64,000 nucleotides of DNA from Lepas anatifera (lineage: Eukaryota > Arthropoda > Thecostraca > Lepadidae): positions 434,001-498,000 of the forward strand of contig JAOTON010000478.1 in assembly GCA_034440635.1 (NCBI GenBank), written 5' to 3'. Positions 58,901-64,000 of the stretch are shown in pieces. Every line of letters starts with the position of its first letter. The first letter of the stretch is position 1. Position numbers and translations under genes: made by a program. The notes below the pieces were generated by a model. That model saw only the letters and a list, made by a program, of their open reading frames with translations, ran no database searches and had not been told where the DNA came from.

Positions 58901-59577
58901 GACAGTGTGGAAGGCTGGCTGGTGTCTTCAGTCTCTTGAGATGGCTCAAAATCGCCCTCAAACTCCTCCAGTTCGTCGAAGAGCCGCCTGGCGGCCTCAG
59001 CGCTGCTCCTCCGTCGCGTCCCGCCGGCCACCTGCTCCGGCTCCACGACGGTGGCGTTCATCGAGCCGTCAAACTCCTCCAGGCCGGAGATGTTGAGCAG
59101 CGCCTGCAGACCATCGTCGCCCAGAACGGTGAGCTCGCGCTGCGACACATTGATGGAGCGGCGACGGCCCGACGCCGGCCGTCGCAGCTCCGTCAGCAGC
59201 CGGCTCAGGCTCATCGACGTCAGCGAGCGTCGTTTGTGGGCCAGAAACGAGCGCGCCCGCGACCCTGGCGACCCGCCGTCGGCTTCCATGAGCTCTGCCG
59301 CCACACCGTCATCGGTGTCGTTGAACACGAGATCCTGGTCCCGAATGAAATCAGCGATGTGGCGGGCCACGGCGGCAGTGGCAGCGGGGGCGGGCACGCG
59401 GGCGCGACGTTCGGTGGCCCGCCGCAGAAGGGCGGTGCGGATCAGAGGGGTGGTGGGTCGCGGGGAGCGCGGTCGTCTCTGCCGGCCTTCCGGCGACAGC
59501 GGCTCCTGAGGCGCCTCGCCCGTCTCTATCCGCTGCAGCTGGCTAGCCAGCGAACTGGTCGAAATGCTTAGTTCCAT
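55921..59577 (-). CDS. CENP-T-like kinetochore protein, single exon, 1,218 residues
   Basis: CENP-T bridges centromeric chromatin (through a histone-fold dimer with CENP-W) and the outer kinetochore (through its N-terminal tail). The C-terminal ~110 residues match the CENP-T histone-fold domain in layout. A long helix contains LERFEALVEDQLRDVMRGSD (about 1,142-1,161). Then come VRHGDVLRLLKRSGV and RRQIVKRLPMEDQVRLIQ, followed by TYSGGLVLP (about 1,203-1,211). The 'LP.e....l...aYSG..v.P' ending is characteristic of CENP-T. Residues 1-1,100 are Ser/Arg/Asp-rich and presumably disordered, with an Arg-rich TPLIRTALLRRATERR near residue 42. A 22-27-residue tandem repeat (TPSKRQSRSAVRYSDDDEEG) occupies about 770-1,036. 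The gene is much longer than vertebrate CENP-T (about 560). The ATG at 59,577 is the first in frame. The histone-fold match is by eye. The rest is inferred. Confidence 0.68.
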   Translation of the reverse strand: MELSISTSSLASQLQRIETGEAPQEPLSPEGRQRRPRSPRPTTPLIRTALLRRATERRARVPAPAATAAVARHIADFIRDQDLVFNDTDDGVAAELMEADGGSPGSRARSFLAHKRRSLTSMSLSRLLTELRRPASGRRRSINVSQRELTVLGDDGLQALLNISGLEEFDGSMNATVVEPEQVAGGTRRRSSAEAARRLFDELEEFEGDFEPSQETEDTSQPSTLSRERSRLSASTHKKQQRDSGDGVSQRQEQAKGPVEDDADVFGFDDDSEGQEEHGEETHLRKSGREEKGSSSAREADNQQDVSAGTSKSVELSRRRDSGRRSVLGGQADAAQEVDASDSARLRGNASGESSRRRDSSYRAAEANTRTAQRQDITVAPADLSEPSHAEEPVSDDRRDIAGDDAETAATEDAEEQAVDNPGSASGASNDADLDTSVPTPEIKRPKRRSRADNSLAADVEASQSRNSRATESSRAALVDRHRSDLLKVIGTPARNRLIASTPRTEPVRRNVRRSGADSTPARAASFTVAASSPRGAAARSSGIRRSRLSLVTDDDDEVRPARVITGPLGNPDDEPSTSSLSLSDEQTLAPAPVPRSADRSRQSPRPPLIPPRPSTPGTPRPRSGTPVETTGTPYRSGSRISEARSPRRSGTITSGRASSLATRVDTPFVPGAESTRLSIRPGRVSGVAPERGSRRSGPAPDESRRAGEAAVPQRGRRPSGEYVVDNRRQDEQGLLPLSPRPALHRSLDGGSRGGVSSSGTRSKQQSRFTSRESDDEERAGRSSTATPSKRQSRSAVRYSDDDEAGAGRPSTATPSKRQSRSAVRYSDEDEEGAARPSTSTPSKRRSRSTATPSKRLSRSTARYSDDDEEGAGRPSTATPSKRQSRSAVRYSDDDEEGVARPSTSTPSKRLSRSTAMPLKRLSRSAVRYSDDDEEGAGRPSTATPSRRQSRSAVRYSDEDEEGAARPSTSTPSKRLSRSTATPSKRLSRSTARYSDDDEEGAARALTSTPSKRRSRSTMHDDVDDDDVAAGLSTTTPSKRARSREDPAAAPSVPPSRQALTLQQRFQQMMPNFERDQEEAKAARQKADSKRRSIIQAARANQPPKRRSVFNIPMSAHRRYFQQSLLPLRLAQGSMQEVAAGLERFEALVEDQLRDVMRGSDVRHGDVLRLLKRSGVAQTEAQLRRQIVKRLPMEDQVRLIQSTYSGGLVLPDVNPLRD
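56460..57265 (-). repeat. In-frame coding minisatellite in the CENP-T-like gene
   Basis: About ten related units encode (R/S)PST(A/S)TPSKR.SRS with or without AVRYSDDDEEGA. Units come in a short form (TATPSKRLSRS) and a long form with the acidic YSDDDEEG block. TPSKR elements give many potential proline-directed or basophilic phosphorylation sites. Confidence 0.9.
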
Positions 59578-59690
59578 CAGGAGGCAGCAACCTGGACCTG
59601 CAGGAGTATATACTGGCGTTAGCGTTCAGCGTCAGGTCTGCTTGTATTGGGCGTCATAAAAGTTTCGAATATGCATGAAGGTCATATGGC
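59578..59690. other. 5' flank of the CENP-T-like gene
   Basis: Probable promoter and 5' UTR. The sequence TATATACTGGCG lies about 30 bp upstream of the ATG on the plus strand. No confident core promoter call. Confidence 0.35.
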
Positions 59691-59699
59691 ATCAATTAT

Positions 59700-60035
59700 T
59701 TTGAATCATAGGCCCAAACATCTGCAATAATGGCATAATGGCGTAATGGCATCTGCATAATGACATAACGTTATTAAGTTTCAATCCGATAGGTTTACCC
59801 ATTTCTTACTTATCCCAACTTAAACATTTTTGGAGGTGAGATCACTTGACCTGCACTGGTGACCTGACCTGGGATGACCCAACCTTTAAAGCTTTGGGAA
59901 AAGTTGCGGAATTGATCAAGGCTTAGCTGTGTCAAGTACGGAAGCGCTTCGCGCCGCCGTTTTTTTTCGTGCCACCGGAAAAAACCAACGGGGGTGTTCA
60001 AACACCCCCCCCCACCGGAGCGAGGGTTAATAAGC
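59700..60035. repeat. GGTCA-rich repeat family, copy near 59.8 kb
   Basis: TTTCAATCCGATAGGTTTAC, ACCTGCACTGGTGACCTGAC, then GCGCTTCGCGCCGCCGTTTT and CACCGGAAAAAACCAACGGG with C-rich end CACCCCCCCCCACCGGAGCG. It shares the block order with 43.5-44.5, 49.3-49.8 and 53.4-54.1 kb. Confidence 0.65.
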
Positions 60036-60681
60036 TGCGTTCAATGGTACCACTTGTTTGTAAAGAAGTTGACAATGGTGCTTTAATAAAAGATATCGGC
60101 ATGACTATGGACGGGAGGAGGAAGTGTCTAGGGTCACCATGTTCGCCCAACGCAAACGAGCGCACCTAAAAACACAGCTTATGTACCATAGCACATAGAC
60201 GTATACCCAAAGGCAGTGGAGATATGGTCGTTTTAAATCTGGAGGGTGGGCATTTCAGCGGAAAAAGGGCGTATCTCAATAGGCACTGGAGATACACCTT
60301 TCTGCTTCCCTAATTTATACGGCAATTCTTTAACATCCCAAATAATTGAGAGGTAAGCACGTTGCATCTGAGAAGTGGCTTAAAAAATTTAAGCCACACG
60401 CACGGACATTTGGATGGTTGGATGCAGTGACAGACCCAGGATTTCGTTAAGGGGCAAGGTAATCCTCCGAGGAAACCTATATTAGATGGGGGTCTGTTTA
60501 TGCATTCCTAGGAACACCCTCCTGGCGTAATCTTTGGCGTTGAGGGGTGGGAATTTTGAACAGGGACACCACTGTCTGCAGAGGGGAGGCCAAATAGTGG
60601 AACGAAAATCCGTGGCTGGTGATGGATGGACAGAAAACAACAAAAGAGGCTAGAAATCAGAGCGGCTCTGTCAAGGTCAAC
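60036..60681. other. Intergenic, MITE fragment at about 60.42 kb
   Basis: GCAGTGACAGACCCAGGATTTCG at 60,426 resembles the terminal repeat of the GGATCC MITE family. Otherwise nothing was recognised. Confidence 0.4.
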
Positions 60682-61640
60682 TTAAAGGGAATGTGGCACC
60701 TTGGTCTAATCCTGGAATTAAGTGAAATTAGGCGTACTTTTAGCAAAAATAATGAAACTACTCATGATTTCTCTGAAAAAATGTACAATAAGCTCAATAT
60801 TTTGTTTTTAAAAATACTTCTCTAGAAAAAGAAATCAATATCAGCCTGTGGATGATGTCACAATCTGGCAACCACTGCCATACCTGAAAGCGCTTCAAAG
60901 GCTTGATTGGCTGATGCTCATCGTGACGTCAGCATATGTCGTCACACCAGCAGCTCACAACAGTGGCTGCCCGGCGACGGGCTGATGGGGGGCTGGTGTC
61001 AGGTAGGTTTTAGCTTTTTTCTACGGAAATATCGAGTTCCAAGACAAATGAAATATGGAGTACCGCGTTTTCCGACTTGCTTTACAACTTGGCTAGCTCA
61101 GTTAAAATCATATTGTGAAGGTGCCACATTCCCTTCAAAGGGAATGTTGAATCCTCATCTGACCATTCCCGGTGCAAGTGCCTCGCTCTGTGACTACGCA
61201 CCTTCATAACGTGATTTTAACTGAGATAGCCAAGTTGTAAAGCAAGTCGGAAAACCCGGTACTCAATATATAATTTGTCTTGGAACTCAAGATTTCCGTA
61301 GAAAAACCTAAAAACTACCTGAAATGTACCCCTCATGTACCCTTAGCAGCAGGCCACAGTTGTCATGGCTGTTGGTGTGACAACATATGCTGACATCACA
61401 ATGTGCATCAGCCAATCAAAGCCCTTGAAGCGTGTTGAGTATGGTAGTGGTTGCCAGATCATGACATCATCCACAGGCAGATATTTATTTATTTCCCTAG
61501 AGGAGTATTTTAAAAATCAAAATATTGAGCTTATTGTACATTTTTCAGAGAAATCATGAGTGGTTTCATTATTTTCAGCTAAAAGTATGCCTCATTACAC
61601 TAAATTCCAGGATTCAACCCAGGTGCCACATTCCTTTTAA
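60682..61640. mobile_element. Foldback element of 959 bp with about 430-450-bp inverted arms
   Basis: The left arm starts TTAAAGGGAATGTGGCACCT. The right arm ends with its near-complement AGGTGCCACATTCCTTTTAA. Matching pairs continue inward: TGTACAATAAGCTCAATATT with AATATTGAGCTTATTGTACA, GTGGATGATGTCA, TGATTGGCTGATGC, and GACTTGCTTTACAACTTGGC with GCCAAGTTGTAAAGCAAGTC. The centre is near 61,150-61,180. Short open frames occur in the arms but nothing recognisable. It probably mobilises in trans. Confidence 0.9.
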
Positions 61641-63105
61641 GACTCAGGAGTGCCGTTTGAGGGGAGAAAGTGGGGAAAAAGTTTAAAAAATACTGTTTTT
61701 TCAAGAAAATGGGCCAAAATTTTCTCATTTTGAGGAGACCTTGACCCCCCTCTGGATCTGCTAGATTTAAATCAGAAGATAAAAATTTGGGTCCTGCACA
61801 TATTTTCATGAGAATAGTACCTAGCACTTTGTGAAATTTGTTAAATCTTATCACTATATTTTGTTAAGATTTCCAGGTGTTTGCAAAAACTAATTTTTTA
61901 ATTTTCTTTTGTAAATACATTCTTAAAAAATATGCCTCAAATGACAGAATTTCCATTTCTTTATAATCTCACCTTTTGCATTCCCCATATTAAAATGACA
62001 CAACTTCCTTTAAAGTTAATGCAGTGTTCTGAGCTGAGTGCTCTTGTGATATTCATAGTTTACATGTGAATTAAGATTGTGAAAGTGTGTGTTAGACTTT
62101 GCTTTCTGTCTTATTTTAGAGCTTAACATTAAGGAACATTCTACAGTTAAATATGGACCACCTTACCTGTGATTTTACACATTTTTTTGCAATTGGACGG
62201 GTAATTGTAGGCGAACCGTCTACTTGAATCATGTAGATAATGAGCGGCAAGATTGTGAGATCCAGGTGTAAGTACCCTTTGAGACATGTGTAAGTGGTTT
62301 AAATTTTACCACCCTGGACCCCATTTCATCAAATTTGTAGAAATGTGAACTGTTTTACACAACACTCACCTGCAAAGTTCAAGTTACACTATATTCAGAA
62401 TTATGCTTCATAAAGAGCTGCACCATCCACACAAAAGTGGTGTAGATATGAAATGCAGTGTGAAATACCCCCAATTTGAGAATGGAATTACCCTTACAGA
62501 TACAACATATAGCTGCTTGATTAACATTAGAAAGGGCATGAATTTTTATTTTATTAGTTGAAATAAATTGGACAAATTTTATCTTATTCAATGATAAACT
62601 TAATGCTCCAGTACGAGTTAAATTTCCTGAAGTTTCAGAATGCCAATGACCTGAGTCCAACATCAATTACGTCCAATACAAGTGATTGAAATCCATGAAT
62701 AGGGCACCACATTCACACTGATAGGTACATACCTACCCATCTACGTAACTTACAATGAAATGAATGAACCTATCTTTCGCAAACACAATATCTCTTCTTT
62801 TCTGCTCCCTTGTCTGCCGTTGATTTTGCTGCCATTCCCTAGTATAATATGGCCTTGAGTACAATCAACAACAACTGTAAAAGTCGAATTTGTATATTTT
62901 TTCTGTCTATCTCCCACACGTAATTCAAATTGTAGCGATGGCAGTTTGTATTCGAGCGCTTTCAGGTTGAAAGTGAAGATGTGTTTCCATATATTTGGCA
63001 TCATTCAAAACCCACTAAACTGGTTTGCTAGTCCTCCACTTTCCCCGCTAGATTTTCCTCCATACAGATCCATAGGTTTATTGCATTACCGGTATCCGGA
63101 GTTAT
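61641..63105. other. AT-rich intergenic sequence, no gene recognised
   Basis: Open frames under 100 codons, no domains. A phrase close to the foldback end (TTCCTTTAAAGTTAATGCAG, 62,004) suggests further decayed repeat material. Confidence 0.4.
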
Positions 63106-63107
63106 GT

Positions 63108-63200
63108 CCGTGTAGATACAGTGGCAGATACAAGGTAGGGGCCAGAGGGGTTCAAGCCCCCGAAATGTCCGAATTTCTATAGTTAACACGCGCACTGGAG
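63108..63200. mobile_element. Remnant of hAT-type MITE family (copy 3, left part)
   Basis: ACAGTGGCAGATACAAGGTA, TTCAAGCCCCCGAAATGTCC and GAATTTCTATAGTTAACACG follow the order seen in the left half of 50,712-50,847. Confidence 0.5.
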
Positions 63201-64000
63201 GGGGGCCTCGGAGGCCCCCACCTGTTTTTCCGAGGTGGCCGGAGAACCGCTTGTAGCCGAAAAACGACACGTGGCCACATTTAACCAAATTTAATAGCGC
63301 GTCGATTGGTGAAGACTTTTTGAAAATCGGTTGAAAATTTTTTTACTTATAGGCTTTCAAAGTCAGACCTGCATTTTGAGATCGCCGTAAACGCGCGGTC
63401 GGATCAGTTAGCTTGCATTGATGACCGAGTGGTGACGTCATAACGTCAAATAAGCGGGACTATATGTCAAGGTCACTTCACATGAAAGTCAAGGTCAAGG
63501 TCAAAGGTCACAGATCAAGGTCATATCTGCACTTTCAAGGTCACTGACCACTGTGCGTCCGGCCAAATGACGTTACCCGGTCTGACATATATTATGCTAT
63601 CACGTCATCGGTAGGGTATCCCAATACAAAGGTCAAGGTCAAAGGTCATTGGGAAAGGTCAATCCTCATTTCCCGCCAAACAGTGGCTACAGTGTTAGTC
63701 AAAGTGTAAATAATAAGTAGTATACCATATGGTGACCTTAAAGGTCAATGACCTTTAATGACCTTGACCCAAAAGTTGTGGGGAAGCCTCTTTGAGACCT
63801 CTTCTCTATGAACCTCGTCCGCTTTTAGCTTATTCCCGCCACTTTCCCGCATAATCATAGCATTTACCAATCGATCCCCAGCATGGCCAATATTTGACCT
63901 TTACGACCCCGTTTGACCTTGAAGATATTAACCTAGGTCAATGAAAATCGGTCATCATGTAGATCATTATAGCCCCCACCCACCTACCAAGTGGCGTTTT
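63185..64000. repeat. GGTCA-rich element (inverse copy of 51.34-52.07 kb), runs off the window
   Basis: TTCACCAATCGACGCGC, CCGGAGAACC, AGGCTTTCAAAGTCAGACCT and the following GGTCA runs match the complement of 51,340-52,068. It contains two exact AGGTCAAAGGTCA sequences (about 63,499 and 63,634) and over a dozen further AGGTCA/TGACCT hexamers. Confidence 0.75.

Overview
The window is nuclear DNA of a multicellular animal, probably an arthropod and perhaps a crustacean. Genes have GT-AG introns. They sit among LINE, SINE, Tc1/mariner-type, hAT-type and foldback repeats, and coding exons are GC-rich while intergenic DNA is AT-richer. No bacterial or viral genome layout is visible. The species assignment is an inference from repeat content and gene content only.

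Layout. Positions 1-13,400 have no recognisable host gene. This stretch holds a tRNA-derived SINE (5.4 kb), a foldback element (4.0-4.26 kb), and a Jockey/CR1-type LINE on the minus strand (9.8-12.76 kb) split by a second, 5'-truncated LINE on the plus strand. From 13.4 to 48.6 kb the minus strand carries most of a DNA polymerase theta gene (POLQ). I resolve 17 exons covering the N-terminal region, the whole SF2 helicase with its Sec63-like/winged-helix region, the disordered central exon and the start of the polymerase half. Nearly every splice junction joins in phase. The polymerase palm exons are not in the window and must lie further left. The 7.5-kb intron between exons 3 and 4 contains two tail-to-tail SLC49A4/DIRC2-like MFS transporter genes (36.7-38.2 kb plus, 39.8-41.1 kb minus). 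A 255-bp stretch of these is almost identical while the rest has diverged, which looks like gene conversion. From 48.7 to 55.9 kb lies repeat-rich DNA, including a Tc1/mariner-like element with near-perfect terminal inverted repeats (52,071-53,400) and a hAT-type MITE with an 8-bp target duplication (54,770-55,009). At 55.9-59.6 kb a single-exon minus-strand gene encodes a 1,218-residue protein whose C-terminus matches the CENP-T histone fold. From 59.6 to 64 kb there are GGTCA-rich repeats and a 959-bp foldback element.

Most unusual feature. At least nine POLQ splice junctions have a copy of their own exon edge (splice site plus 10-35 nt of coding sequence) tandemly duplicated into the adjoining intron. 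The arrays range from 2-3 copies to a 6.1-kb array of about 270 units. Both donor and acceptor edges are affected, each with a different unit length (22, 36, 43, 53, 62, 63, 76 bp). Several arrays keep functional-looking splice sites in every unit, so some exons face dozens of decoy acceptors. I know of no described gene with this pattern and treat it as the main finding.

How the genes relate: POLQ acts in microhomology-mediated DNA double-strand-break repair and CENP-T in kinetochore assembly. Both are genome-maintenance genes on the same strand, but there is no evidence of shared regulation. The two transporters are nested passengers in a POLQ intron.
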